Origin: Bacillus vallismortis
Lineage (GTDB): Bacteria; Bacillota; Bacilli; Bacillales; Bacillaceae
Length of the DNA: 64,000 bases
Assembly: GCF_004116955.1 (NCBI RefSeq)
Contig: NZ_CP026362.1
Span: 3,278,501 to 3,342,500, forward strand
Reading direction: 5' to 3'
The first letter of the stretch is position 1; every line of letters starts with the position of its first letter. Positions 36,376 to 45,737 of the stretch are shown here, one piece after another. The translations under genes and the position numbers were made by a program. The notes under the pieces are model-generated. The model searched no databases. It was not told the DNA's origin and saw nothing but the letters and a program-made list of their open reading frames with translations.

Positions 36376-37147
36376 TTCTAACTTCTCCCTTTTTAAATGT
36401 CGATATTGTTCAAAAGACCTTTATATCAGATCATATTTTTCTATCATGTATTACAACTTTTATTATTCTCTATTTTTTCCCAATAAAAAAACCGACAACT
36501 TCAAGATTCAATGATGATGTTAGTCATTGAATCTTGAAAATTGTCGGCTTCACTTCAACTAACTTCAGCCGAAGTTTTTTGAAGAGCTACCTTATTATTG
36601 GTCATTTTCTATATGCTATGTTTTCATTTCCTCTAAAGGAATTATCGTTACGATTTTAATGTAGTTCGTTGATTATAGATTAAATCGATTAATGTTATTC
36701 TTCCCTTTTTATATTAGAATACTTTTTCATCCCGTCAAGATTAAAAGTTAATATTAAAAGAATGCTAAAGACCTAATGATCCAAAAGGGCAAAAATAAAC
36801 ATCTATACCGATTAATTTAGTTATGTATAAGATATGATAAAATTGAAACATTGTCAACACAAACTCATACTCTTATTAATTGATGATTGGAACAGGAAAG
36901 AAGGTTTACATCCTCTTTCCCTTTGGAATGATATCCTGAGTTTTTAACTAAAGCTTGTCTTAATTTTTTAGAAACCCAAGAAAAAATATATACATAACCG
37001 ACCGGTCAAATAATGTATACAGTTCCTGCTTATAGCCTTTTTGATACACAATTATTTCGATAACAGCTAGTCCAACCGATAGATAGAATTCTCGTGTATA
37101 AGCATTCACTTCGCTATAATAAAAACACGCCTAGCCATTCTTTGGCG
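36376..37147. other. Long gene-free region between ndhF and the SDR gene
   Basis: About 770 AT-rich bases. It contains a very long hairpin at 36492-36547, which lies in the probable ndhF leader, and an 8-bp GACCGGTC palindrome at 37000-37007 flanked by near-symmetric TATACAT/ATGTATA. At the right end is a weak terminator for the SDR gene. I see no supportable gene. Confidence 0.6.
36492..36547 (-). repeat. Very long hairpin upstream of ndhF with T tract
   Basis: Arms at 36492-36514 and 36524-36547 pair over about 23 bases (CCGACAA-n-TTCAAGATTCAATGA and complement), with a nine-base loop. On the minus strand the stem is followed by TTTTTTTATT, i.e. terminator-shaped. It is about 115 bases before the ndhF start. 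It may be a leader attenuator or the terminator of a lost gene. Confidence 0.75.
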
Positions 37148-37148
37148 T
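37127..37148 (-). terminator. Weak terminator of the SDR gene
   Basis: ACGCC / GGCGT short arms, followed by TTTTTATTAT on the minus strand. It overlaps the last bases of the coding region. Confidence 0.45.
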
Positions 37149-37918
37149 TAAAACGCATAATTAGTTACTCCACCGTCAATAAAAAGATTTTGACCAGTAA
37201 TATAACTTGCATGATCAGAACAAAACATGACAACAGGAGCAATAACTTCTTCTAATTGACCAAGGCGTTTCATCGGTGTCCTGCTTTCTAATAGACTTCG
37301 GAATTCCTCGTTTTCTAACGCTTTTGCATTTAATGATGTTTTAAAAAACCAAGGGCTTATCGCATTAACCGTAATTCCTTGTGTTGCCCACTCATTTGCC
37401 ATTTGGCGAGTTAATTGAACGACACCTGCTTTGCTTGGTCCGTATGGTGTTCCCGATGATAACGTCAATGTAGATGCCACTGAGGCTACATTTATGACTC
37501 TTCCTGAATTTTGTTTCATCATATATCTTCCAACGGCTTTGGACATCAAGAAAACTGACTTAAAGTTAACGTCCATGACTTTATCCCAGTTTTCTTCTGA
37601 TAAATCAAATGTTGTTTCACGGACACTAATCCCCGCATTATTAACTAAAATATCAAGATGTCCAAAATGCTCATACGCCGTGCTCACGGTATCATTCACA
37701 GCCTCTGCATCAGTAACATCACAAACCAATGCTAGTGTTTTACGACCTGTGTTTTTAGATATTTCATTTGCCGCATTATTCACTTCTTCTTCTGTTCGAG
37801 CAACTAGGACAACATCTGCTCCAGCGTTAGCCAAACCTTCAGCAAGTGTTCTTCCAATACCTCTCCCAGCTCCTGTAATGATGGCTGCTTTGCCACTTAA
37901 GTCAAACATTTCGTTCAT
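37148..37918 (-). CDS. Short-chain dehydrogenase/reductase
   Basis: A 256-residue classical SDR. The cofactor motif is TGAGRGIGRTLA (residues about 15-26); NNAG, the catalytic Ser in VASVASTLTLSSG and YGPSK (Tyr and Lys) are present. The sequence resembles 3-oxoacyl reductase/glucose-dehydrogenase-like members that take NADP or NAD; ARTEEE after the second strand favours NADP. Substrate unknown. AGAGGAGAATAAG precedes the ATG. It lies in the same direction as, and downstream of, a broken old-yellow-enzyme gene, and the two may once have been one detoxification operon. Confidence 0.85.
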   Translation of the reverse strand: MNEMFDLSGKAAIITGAGRGIGRTLAEGLANAGADVVLVARTEEEVNNAANEISKNTGRKTLALVCDVTDAEAVNDTVSTAYEHFGHLDILVNNAGISVRETTFDLSEENWDKVMDVNFKSVFLMSKAVGRYMMKQNSGRVINVASVASTLTLSSGTPYGPSKAGVVQLTRQMANEWATQGITVNAISPWFFKTSLNAKALENEEFRSLLESRTPMKRLGQLEEVIAPVVMFCSDHASYITGQNLFIDGGVTNYAF

Positions 37919-38112
37919 CTTATTCTCCTCTCCCTTATTTTTTTCTTTTTATGCGCCTTCACTCATTCTTACCCATTAACTCAGAAGTTAAAGAATCTCG
38001 ACTGATTATCTGTCCCAACTGCATAGGCTCTTTCTTTTAAAATCGCCTGATTTTCATCATATCTTGTTCGAAGCGGATCGGAAGGATATTAAATAAAGCC
38101 GATGTCTATCGT

Positions 38113-39257
38113 TTATTCGAATCCTTCTGTTTCAAATTCTTTAATTTTAGCATTCGGGCTTAATACTTTCTCAGGCTGGAACTCTGCTATACGCTCCCCG
38201 TTTTTCACTTTTTCTACCCAGTCATGGTTCGCTAGGGCACCTTTACCTAAAGTAATTACATCCGCCTCCCCTTTTTCAATAATTTCTCTAGCCTTGGCAG
38301 GATCCTCAAGATGACCATTGGCAATTACGGGCAAGTTACTATATGTTTTTGCTAAACGAGCCATTGAGGACCCACCATCACCAAAAGCTGAGTCGGTTGC
38401 AGTCGTCCCTTCCCCTTCCGGAAATGCTGGTTGCCATGCTTCATATTCCGTGACATGGATAAAATCGAGACCAGCTTGGCCTAACTGACCAAAGATTATT
38501 TCAGCATCCTTATCTTTACCCTGCCATTTGTGTGTGTAGCATTCACTTTCCCTTGTGAAATTCGGATCCCAACGGTGAAATCCTGTCCAACAGCTTCCCG
38601 AACAGCTTTTGAGACTTCCACCAGTAAACGCACACGATTTTCAGCAGAACCGCCATATTCATCTGTACGATGATTGGTGTAATCTGTTAGGAATTGATCT
38701 AATAAATAACCATTCGCTCCATGAATTTCAACCCCATCAAAACCAGCTGTTTTGGCTTTTTTAGCCGCATTGACAAATCCCTTGATCACTTCTGTTATGT
38801 CTTCTTTTGTCACTTCTCTTGGTATCGAGAATGGCCCTTTACCTCCATAAAACTCCATCTGTTCTCCTTTTGGCTGAACAGAAGAAGGCGCAATCGTTTC
38901 ATTCACAAAACGATTTCCTTGTGACAGTGCCCCTGCGTGCATGAGCTGCGCAAATATTCTAGCTCCAGCTCGGTGAACAGAATCCACCACTTTCTTCCAT
39001 GCTTTTACTTGTTCTTCGTAGACAATACCAGGCTGATTCAAATATCCTTGACTATACTGATCATCCGGATAAATTCCTTCTGTAATAATCAGCCCAAACC
39101 CGCCACGGGCAAATGATGTATAATACGAAACCATTTGTTCGGTTGCATACCCATCCGGCGTGGCGCTCGTACGTGTCATTGGGGCTACGCCTACCCGATT
39201 GTCTATTGATGTACTACCTAAAGTCACTTTTTCAAACAACAAGTCTTTATTACTCAT
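38113..39257 (-). pseudogene. NADH:flavin oxidoreductase (old yellow enzyme), frameshifted
   Basis: The first 238 or so residues (39257 to about 38540) read as an intact old yellow enzyme barrel: VTLGSTSIDNRVGVAPMTRTSATPDG, then QLMHAGALS, FDGVEIHGANGYLLDQFLTDYTNHRTDEYGG. After GKVNAT the frame runs to a stop at 38496. The next frame continues the protein exactly: THKWQGKDKDAEIIF, HVTEYEAWQPAF, and the C-terminal part NLPVIANGHLEDPAKA to 38113. The break sits in a (CA)4 repeat, so a one-unit slip (2 bases) or a 1-base loss would explain it. Full-length relatives reduce activated alkenes and nitro compounds with FMN. Confidence 0.85.
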
Positions 39258-39710
39258 AAGTCAAACTCCTTCTTCGTTAAATCATTTAGTATCGGTCATT
39301 AACGCAAGTTAGCCTCCCATTACTATTCGTTGTTTTTGTTTATTTGATTCATCTTTTAAGAATGTTCTAGCGTTTCTTCTGTATTCGTATCGATAAAATG
39401 TCTAAAATAGCAGCGGTTTTTGTTTTTTTATTGTTTGTATCTTGCTTAAACTTGGTAGGTAGGTCGACCTTAATTACTTTAGGGGAATGTAGACTCCGAC
39501 AAAGTTACAGAGAGGGAGGAGAAATGCCAACGGAACCATTTACTGTACATTCATAGCTTCTTCGTTTTCCGTATTGTTATATAATTTTCTTCAAAGGAAC
39601 CATCTTTTTAGCAATGGAAAAGTAGCTATACAATTAAGTAAAAGCTCAAAACAGTTCATTCTAGCAGAAAAAACCCCTTTGGGCTTATAACCAAAGGGGT
39701 TAAACATTTA
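39258..39710. other. Gene-free stretch between the broken oxidoreductase and glmS
   Basis: About 450 bases. It contains a perfect 10-bp palindrome AGGTCGACCT at 39461-39470, a good ribosome-binding site leading to a 10-codon open frame at 39524-39556 on the plus strand (MPTEPFTVHS), and the glmS terminator at 39672-39701. It looks like the remains of a divergent gene and its operator. Confidence 0.55.
39672..39701 (-). terminator. Terminator of glmS
   Basis: AACCCCTTTGG / CCAAAGGGGTT arms, followed on the minus strand by TTTTTTC. Confidence 0.9.
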
Positions 39711-41513
39711 TTACTCCACAGTAACACTCTTCGCAAGGTTACGAGGCTTATCAACATCACAGCCGCGATGCAGTGCAGCATAGTAAGCGATCAGCTGCAG
39801 TGGAACAACAGAAACCAACGGAGCAAGCGCTGGATTTACTTCCGGAAGTACGAATCTGTCATCCGCATCGTCTAGGCCTTTCAGTGAGATGATGCATGTG
39901 TTTGCTCCGCGAGCGGCAACTTCTTTGACGTTTCCGCGGATACTTAGGTTTACGTGCTCTTGTGTTGCCAGTGCGATTACTGGTGTACCTTGCTCGATCA
40001 AGGCAATCGTCCCGTGCTTCAGCTCTCCGCCGGCAAAGCCTTCTGCCTGGATGTAAGAAATCTCTTTCAGCTTCAGTGAGCCTTCAACACATACGAAGTA
40101 GTCAAGGCCGCGTCCAATGAAGAAAGCGTTTCTGGATACAGTCAGGTATTCACGGGCGATCATTTCCATTTCGTCTTTCTGGTCGCAAAGGGCTTCCATT
40201 GCATTCGCCGCGATACCGAGTTCTTGAACGAGGTCAAATCCGATATCAATGCCGTTTTTCTCAGCAGCTACAGATGCCAGAACCGCAAGAACTGCGATTT
40301 GTGCAGTGTATGCTTTCGTTGACGCAACAGCGATTTCAGGGCCCGCATGAAGCAGCAATGTGTAATCAGCTTCACGAGAAAGCGTTGATCCCGGTACGTT
40401 TGTGATTGTCAGCGCTTTGTGCCCGAGCGCTTTGACTTGGACAAGAACCGCGCGGCTGTCTGCTGTTTCTCCGCTTTGAGAAAGGAAAATAAAGAGCGGT
40501 TTCTTAGACAGAAGCGGCATGTTGTAAGAGAATTCACTCGCTACATGCACTTCAACCGGCACGTTTGCCCACATTTCAATATATTGTTTACCGACAAGTC
40601 CTGCATGGTAGCTTGTTCCGCAGCCAATGATATAGATGCGGTCCGCTTCCGCTACCGCGGCAGCGATATCGCCAGGCACTGACAGTTTGCCGTTTTCATC
40701 TTGGTACGTTTGGATGATTTTGCGCATGACAACAGGCTGCTCATCCGTTTCTTTCAACATGTAGTGAGGGTACGTGCCTTTTTCGATATCACTGGCATCC
40801 AGCTCAGCGATATAAGAAGCACGTGTAATGACGTCACCATCAAGATTCTTGATGACAACTTGATCATCAGTGACGATGACCATTTCTTTATCCATCAGCT
40901 CTACGTATTCATTGGTTACTTGAAGCATCGCCATCGCATCAGATGCTACAACGTTGAATGTATCTCCAAGACCGACTAATAGAGGGCTTTTGTTTTTCGC
41001 TACAAAAATCGTTTCTCTGTTTTCGTTGTCGAATAAAGCAATTGCATAAGAGCCTTTTAACAGTGTAAGTGTTTTGCGGAACGCTTCTTCTGTTTCAAGT
41101 CCTCCGTTTACAAATTGCTCGATTACTTGAACAACTACCTCTGTATCGGTGTCACTTTTGAGCTCAACATCTTGCAAATACTCTTGTTTCAGCTGAACAT
41201 AGTTCTCGATCACGCCGTTATGAACAAGTGTAAAGCGGCCCAGTGCGCTTTGATGCGGGTGAGCGTTCAGATAGCTTGGTTCGCCGTGCGTTGCCCAGCG
41301 AGTATGGCCAATTCCAGCTTTCGCTTCTGCATTGGCATCCACAACTTCACGAAGATCAGCAATGCGTCCTTTTTCTTTGAACACATGGACTCCCTGTTCG
41401 TTGGCAACAGCGATACCCGCAGAGTCATATCCGCGGTACTCAAGCTTTTCTAACCCTTTCAACAAAATTTCCTTCGCATCAAGCTGACCGATATAACCTA
41501 CGATTCCACACAT
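39711..41513 (-). CDS. glmS: Glutamine-fructose-6-phosphate aminotransferase
   Basis: A 600-residue enzyme that makes glucosamine-6-phosphate from fructose-6-phosphate and glutamine, the first step to peptidoglycan amino sugars. The N-terminal Ntn glutaminase begins MCGIVGYIG with the catalytic Cys1; two SIS domains follow (GCGTSYHAG and SQSGETADS at about residues 300-350; GRGLDYF at about 465). The C terminus [13 protein letters not shown] is fully conserved. I chose the ATG at 41513 because Cys must be residue 2 and GGAGGAAG lies upstream. Expression is controlled by the self-cleaving ribozyme in the leader. Confidence 0.95.
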   Translation of the reverse strand: MCGIVGYIGQLDAKEILLKGLEKLEYRGYDSAGIAVANEQGVHVFKEKGRIADLREVVDANAEAKAGIGHTRWATHGEPSYLNAHPHQSALGRFTLVHNGVIENYVQLKQEYLQDVELKSDTDTEVVVQVIEQFVNGGLETEEAFRKTLTLLKGSYAIALFDNENRETIFVAKNKSPLLVGLGDTFNVVASDAMAMLQVTNEYVELMDKEMVIVTDDQVVIKNLDGDVITRASYIAELDASDIEKGTYPHYMLKETDEQPVVMRKIIQTYQDENGKLSVPGDIAAAVAEADRIYIIGCGTSYHAGLVGKQYIEMWANVPVEVHVASEFSYNMPLLSKKPLFIFLSQSGETADSRAVLVQVKALGHKALTITNVPGSTLSREADYTLLLHAGPEIAVASTKAYTAQIAVLAVLASVAAEKNGIDIGFDLVQELGIAANAMEALCDQKDEMEMIAREYLTVSRNAFFIGRGLDYFVCVEGSLKLKEISYIQAEGFAGGELKHGTIALIEQGTPVIALATQEHVNLSIRGNVKEVAARGANTCIISLKGLDDADDRFVLPEVNPALAPLVSVVPLQLIAYYAALHRGCDVDKPRNLAKSVTVE

Positions 41514-41589
41514 ATTTTTCTTCCTCCTAAGATTGTAAAAGGAGACGAAGAAAGTCAAATTTCAAGGGGACTTTCAATCGTCCCCTCCT

Positions 41590-41772
41590 ACATGTTTTTG
41601 GAAGATCATGTAATTTCTCTTTGTTCAAGGAGTCACCCCCTTGGTTTGAAGAAATCCTTACGGCTGTGATCTGCATAGTCAGCCGGGAGGCATCCGCCGA
41701 AAATTCGATAACCTCCATCCTCGTCAACTAAGCCTTTTTTCGGGCGCTTAGTCCGGGCGCTATCATTATAAG
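41590..41772 (-). ncRNA. glmS ribozyme: glmS ribozyme (glucosamine-6-phosphate-activated)
   Basis: The minus-strand leader of glmS carries the ribozyme core of B. subtilis in order: the cleavage-site region TGATA then GCGCCCGGACTAAGCGCCCG near 41765-41740, GGCTTAGTTGACGAGGATGG, TTATCGAATTTTCGGCGGAT, CTCCCGGCTGACTATGCAG, CACAGCCGTAAGGATTTC and CAAGGGGGTGACTCCTTG. Binding of glucosamine-6-phosphate makes the RNA cut itself, which destabilises the message and lowers GlmS. The 3' limit of the folded core is approximate. Confidence 0.95.
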
Positions 41773-41828
41773 TGAAGCAATTATCCCGTCTTTTCTTCCT
41801 CAGAGAAAATAAAAACAAGACAAGCTTG

Positions 41829-41857
41829 ATTTTACAGCATGTGCCATGAACGGTCAA
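41829..41857 (-). promoter_or_regulatory. SigA promoter of glmS
   Basis: On the minus strand TTGACC (41857-41852), 17 bases, TAAAAT (41834-41829), placed about 60 bases upstream of the ribozyme cleavage site. Confidence 0.75.
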
Positions 41858-41944
41858 TTGTTTTTTAAACAACTTTCCCACATGTCTCACAATTATCATA
41901 TGTAAACCTCGCTTGTCTTGTTCGCTCTCTGATGATAGACTTCG

Positions 41945-43291
41945 TTACTCCAATCCCATTTCTGACCGCACAACTTCAGCAATGCGATTCACATACTCAT
42001 CGCACAGCTCCTTCGTCTTCGCTTCAGCCATAACGCGCACGAGCGGTTCAGTGCCTGAAGGGCGCACCAAAATCCGGCCGTCTCCATTCATTTCTTTTTC
42101 AACTTCAGAAATAACAGCTTTTACTTTATCGTTTTCTTCGACTTTATATTTATCAGTTACTCTTACATTGACTAACAGCTGCGGGAACTTCTGCATTTCA
42201 GCCGCAAGCTCTGACAGCGGCTTGCCTGTCGCCTTCAATGTGTTCATCAGCATAATAGCTGACAATAATCCGTCCCCTGTCGTGTTGTAATCAAGGAAAA
42301 TCAGATGTCCTGACTGCTCTCCGCCGACATTATAGCCGTCATTTTTCATCGCTTCCACTACATAGCGGTCACCGACAGCTGTCTGTACGCTTTTGATGCC
42401 TTCTTGTTCAAGCGCCTTATAAAAACCAAGGTTGCTCATCACAGTTGAAACGACTGTATCATCCTTTAAACGGCCCTCTGATTTCAAGTATTTTGAGCAT
42501 ATGTACATGATTTGGTCGCCGTCAACGATATTTCCTTTTTCATCGACAGCGATCAGGCGGTCACCATCACCGTCAAATGCAAGACCAAGATCGGCGTTTT
42601 TCTCTTTGACAAACGCGCTGAGCGCTTCTGGATGTGTCGATCCGACGCCGTCATTAATATTTAATCCGTTCGGAGATGTTCCCATAGTTGAAACATCTGC
42701 ATCTAAATCCGCAAACAGGTGTGTCGCCAAGGACGATGTTGCGCCATGGGCACAGTCAAGCGCCACATGAATGCCTGTGAAATCTTCATCAGCTGTCTGT
42801 TTTAAGAATTGCAGATATTTTTGGCCGCCTTCAAAATAGTCATTTACAAGCCCTAGATCAGCTCCAACCGGTCTTGGCAGCTTATCCTCCGGTTCGTCCA
42901 TCAGGCCTTCAATTTCAGCCTCCTGTTCATCAGAAAGCTTAAATCCGTCTCCCCCAAAGAACTTGATGCCATTATCCTGTACTGGGTTATGAGAAGCAGA
43001 AATCATGACGCCTGCCTCTGCATCCATCGCTTTTGTTAAATAGGATACACCAGGTGTAGAAATGACACCCAGACGCATGACTTCTGCGCCAATAGATAAA
43101 AGTCCGGCGACAAGGGCCCCCTCCAGCATATGGCCGGAGATCCGTGTATCGCGGCCTATCAGTACTTTTGGACGTTGTTTATCTTTTGTCAGCACATACC
43201 CGCCGAAACGCCCGACTTTAAAGGCCAGCTCAGGTGTAAGCTCACTATTGGCGACACCTCTTACACCATCTGTTCCAAAATACTTGCCCAT
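41945..43291 (-). CDS. glmM: Phosphoglucosamine mutase
   Basis: A 448-residue enzyme that turns glucosamine-6-phosphate into glucosamine-1-phosphate, the step after GlmS. The active-site phosphoserine loop is [18 protein letters not shown] (Ser near residue 100). The metal-binding loop is [12 protein letters not shown] near 240, the sugar-binding loop GGEQSGHLI near 325, and the phosphate-binding [12 protein letters not shown] near 415. Located 18 bases after cdaR in the cdaA-cdaR-glmM operon. GlmM also binds CdaA and lowers its c-di-AMP synthesis in B. subtilis. Confidence 0.95.
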   Translation of the reverse strand: MGKYFGTDGVRGVANSELTPELAFKVGRFGGYVLTKDKQRPKVLIGRDTRISGHMLEGALVAGLLSIGAEVMRLGVISTPGVSYLTKAMDAEAGVMISASHNPVQDNGIKFFGGDGFKLSDEQEAEIEGLMDEPEDKLPRPVGADLGLVNDYFEGGQKYLQFLKQTADEDFTGIHVALDCAHGATSSLATHLFADLDADVSTMGTSPNGLNINDGVGSTHPEALSAFVKEKNADLGLAFDGDGDRLIAVDEKGNIVDGDQIMYICSKYLKSEGRLKDDTVVSTVMSNLGFYKALEQEGIKSVQTAVGDRYVVEAMKNDGYNVGGEQSGHLIFLDYNTTGDGLLSAIMLMNTLKATGKPLSELAAEMQKFPQLLVNVRVTDKYKVEENDKVKAVISEVEKEMNGDGRILVRPSGTEPLVRVMAEAKTKELCDEYVNRIAEVVRSEMGLE

Positions 43292-43309
43292 TTTATAATC
43301 GCTCCTTTT

Positions 43310-44755
43310 TTATTCTGATGAGGATTGTGAATCCGCAGCGGATTCGTCCTCATCCTGATCTTGGTTTTGGTCTTTATTTACGTCTTGTTTTTGATCATTG
43401 CTGTTTTTATTACTGTTCGTTGTATCTTCTTGCTGATTTTGATCATTCGTTTGTTTATCTGTGCCATCCTGGTTCCCTGATGTATTGCTGTTGTCATGAG
43501 TTGATGTATTGCTTTTTTTAGACGTCAGCTTGATTTTGGCGCTTTTTTGCCCCAAGGACCAGGTTACATTCTGAGGCCCGTTTACTTCAAGCTTCACGCT
43601 ATGCTCCCCGTCATCTAAATCTGATACATTCACATACAATTCTATATCTGATTTTTTCAGCTTTTTTATATTGCCGGGAGAACCTTTAGCCGTCACGTCT
43701 ATGGCTTGCGATTCAGGCTCAAGAAATTCAATGGTTTGCGAGCTGTTCAGCCCTACAGTCTTTATAGGGACATTTTCAAAATTCTGGTCCGCTTCACTAT
43801 CAACCTCTATATGCAACGTCACCTTTGACGGCGAGATTTTTTTGACGCCGTCGGGAAGCGGAATATCTGCCTCGATATCTGAATCCTTGTTGATTTTGCT
43901 TAAATCTAAGCTGACGCCGTCAATAAATTCAAGAGAATCCAACACATCCTGCGAGCCGTAAACCGTTACCTCACTGGGGCTGGATTCAATATTCGCTATG
44001 CTGACACCGTCAGGAAGGCTTCCTGTCCGTTCAATTTTAAAGGGCACTTTTTTACTTGGGCTTGTCACCGGAACGGTAATCTTGATGACCGAGGGCTCCA
44101 CGTCCACAGGAAGCGCGTTTCCATCTTTATCATAGACAGTCACTTTCGCTTCCTTTTCGATCGTTTCATCTGCTTTTTCCAGATTCACCGAAGCTTTCAC
44201 AAGAGAAATATGATCAATCACATCTTTAGATCCGGTGATCTGCACATTTTTCGGGCTGACAATCGGCTGCTCCGGAGAATAGCCTTTTTTCATCTTGCTT
44301 TTATTATAATACTCCACTTCTACAGGAAAGCTTTTGGTCGTTCGTTCTTGAATTGTAACTGTCGTAACCGATGGATTAATCGAGATTGTGAGTCCATCCG
44401 ACACGTTTTTGGCCTTAAGCTCGACCTTATGTGTGCCGGTTTTCAAGTCCTCCATGTCGGCATATATTTCAAAGTTCTTTGTCTGTCTGGCCTTTTTCAC
44501 GGCGCTTGTCGAACCTTTTATTGTGACATTCACTGTTTGCGGAACACCTGTCACGACGTAGTTTTCATCATCGTAATACGCTTTAACCGGAATGTCGGTC
44601 AGTGTTGCCTCATCAATCGTTGATGTCGGAAAAAAAGATTCACCTGGTTTTTTCGGAGTCGGTGCTTGATTGCTGTTAACCGCCACATAAAGCAAGAGCG
44701 CGAAAAGCAGAGCAATGATTTTTACAGCCCAGCGGTTGTTTAAGAATTTATCCAT
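43310..44755 (-). CDS. cdaR: Regulator of c-di-AMP synthase (CdaR), YbbR-repeat protein
   Basis: A 481-residue membrane-anchored extracytoplasmic protein. One N-terminal helix (VKIIALLFALLLYVAVNS) is followed by four YbbR domains of about 80 residues each, recognised by recurring pieces such as VTIQERTTKSFPVEV, VTVYGSQDVLDSLEFI and IDVTAKGSPGNIKKLKKSDIELYV. The last 75 residues are a highly acidic, Asn/Gln/Asp-rich, low-complexity tail. I chose the ATG at 44755, which overlaps the cdaA end by 8 bases and begins MDKFLNNRWAVK. It modulates CdaA. The tail, not a folded domain, may vary between strains. Confidence 0.95.
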   Translation of the reverse strand: MDKFLNNRWAVKIIALLFALLLYVAVNSNQAPTPKKPGESFFPTSTIDEATLTDIPVKAYYDDENYVVTGVPQTVNVTIKGSTSAVKKARQTKNFEIYADMEDLKTGTHKVELKAKNVSDGLTISINPSVTTVTIQERTTKSFPVEVEYYNKSKMKKGYSPEQPIVSPKNVQITGSKDVIDHISLVKASVNLEKADETIEKEAKVTVYDKDGNALPVDVEPSVIKITVPVTSPSKKVPFKIERTGSLPDGVSIANIESSPSEVTVYGSQDVLDSLEFIDGVSLDLSKINKDSDIEADIPLPDGVKKISPSKVTLHIEVDSEADQNFENVPIKTVGLNSSQTIEFLEPESQAIDVTAKGSPGNIKKLKKSDIELYVNVSDLDDGEHSVKLEVNGPQNVTWSLGQKSAKIKLTSKKSNTSTHDNSNTSGNQDGTDKQTNDQNQQEDTTNSNKNSNDQKQDVNKDQNQDQDEDESAADSQSSSE

Positions 44756-45569
44756 TTTTCTTGCCCCTCCAATACCAGCGGTTAGAAGAAGTGTCTCTGG
44801 TGTTTTTCTTAAACTCGGCTTCAAGCATTTCTTTCAGCGCTTCTTCAGTCAGTTCTCTGTGAAGGTCGCCGTTCTTTGCCACACTGACGCCGCCGGTCTC
44901 TTCCGACACAATAATCGTCAAACTGTCTGTCACTTCACTGATGCCGACAGCCGCTCTATGCCGCGTGCCCAGTTCTTTTGAAATAAACGGGCTTTCAGAA
45001 AGCGGCAGATAACAGGCGGCAGCGGCAATTTCATTATTCTTCATAATCACCGCACCGTCATGCAGCGGAGTGTTCGGAATAAAAATATTGATCAGCAGCT
45101 CGGAGCTGACTTTGGCATTCAATGGGATGCCAGTCTCTATATAATCGCCCATTCCAGTGTCCCGCTCAATGGTCAGCAGGGCTCCTATACGGCGTTTCGC
45201 CATATAATTGATCGCCTTTGTGATGGCCTCAATCGTTTTCTGTTGCGCTTCCTCCACAGGCGTGCCGCTCCTTGAGAAAAAGCGGCCGCGGCCAAGCTGC
45301 TCAAGCGCTCTTCTCAGCTCAGGCTGAAAAATAATAATGATTGCTAAAAATCCCCATGTTATCGCTTGGTCCATCAGCCATTGAAGCGTACCGAGGCCCA
45401 AATATTGGCTTGCCATACGAACAAGCACGATCACGACAATTCCTTTTAACAGCTGAACCGCTTTCGTGCCGCGTATGACCATAATAAGCTTATATATCAC
45501 ATACCAAACAAGGAGAATATCAACGGCATTGCCGAGGTACTGCAAAAAAGGGATATCCTCAAAAGCCAT
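44748..45569 (-). CDS. cdaA: Diadenylate cyclase CdaA (c-di-AMP synthase)
   Basis: A 273-residue membrane enzyme. Three N-terminal helices are followed by a DAC domain with the catalytic DGA motif (PLHDGAVI near residue 170) and the RHR motif (GTRHRAA near 203). It makes c-di-AMP from two ATP; the nucleotide controls potassium uptake and wall homeostasis. I chose the ATG at 45569 with GGAGGACGAGG upstream; the track-longer version has no such site. First gene of cdaA-cdaR-glmM and translationally coupled to cdaR. Confidence 0.95.
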   Translation of the reverse strand: MAFEDIPFLQYLGNAVDILLVWYVIYKLIMVIRGTKAVQLLKGIVVIVLVRMASQYLGLGTLQWLMDQAITWGFLAIIIIFQPELRRALEQLGRGRFFSRSGTPVEEAQQKTIEAITKAINYMAKRRIGALLTIERDTGMGDYIETGIPLNAKVSSELLINIFIPNTPLHDGAVIMKNNEIAAAACYLPLSESPFISKELGTRHRAAVGISEVTDSLTIIVSEETGGVSVAKNGDLHRELTEEALKEMLEAEFKKNTRDTSSNRWYWRGKKNG

Positions 45570-45705
45570 TTCCTCGTCCTCCAAGATTTCAGTCATTTCG
45601 TATTTTGTGTTTAACGTGTTACGCATATGTACTTAACATAGCGAGCCCATTATACCACATTTCGATTTGGCAAGTGAAATGCGCCAGCTCTTTCAGCCCG
45701 TAAAA

Positions 45706-45737
45706 AAAGAGCAAAGCGGCGACACGCTTTACTCTTT
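45706..45737 (-). terminator. Terminator of sigW-rsiW overlapping the rsiW end
   Basis: AAAGAGTAAAGCG / CGCTTTGCTCTTT arms, then TTTTTTT on the minus strand. It overlaps the rsiW stop codon. Confidence 0.85.

Noticed and set aside
36348..36530. A 60-codon frame over the ndhF leader on the plus strand
   Set aside because: No ribosome-binding site, overlaps the ndhF start and the long hairpin, and has no recognisable protein pattern.
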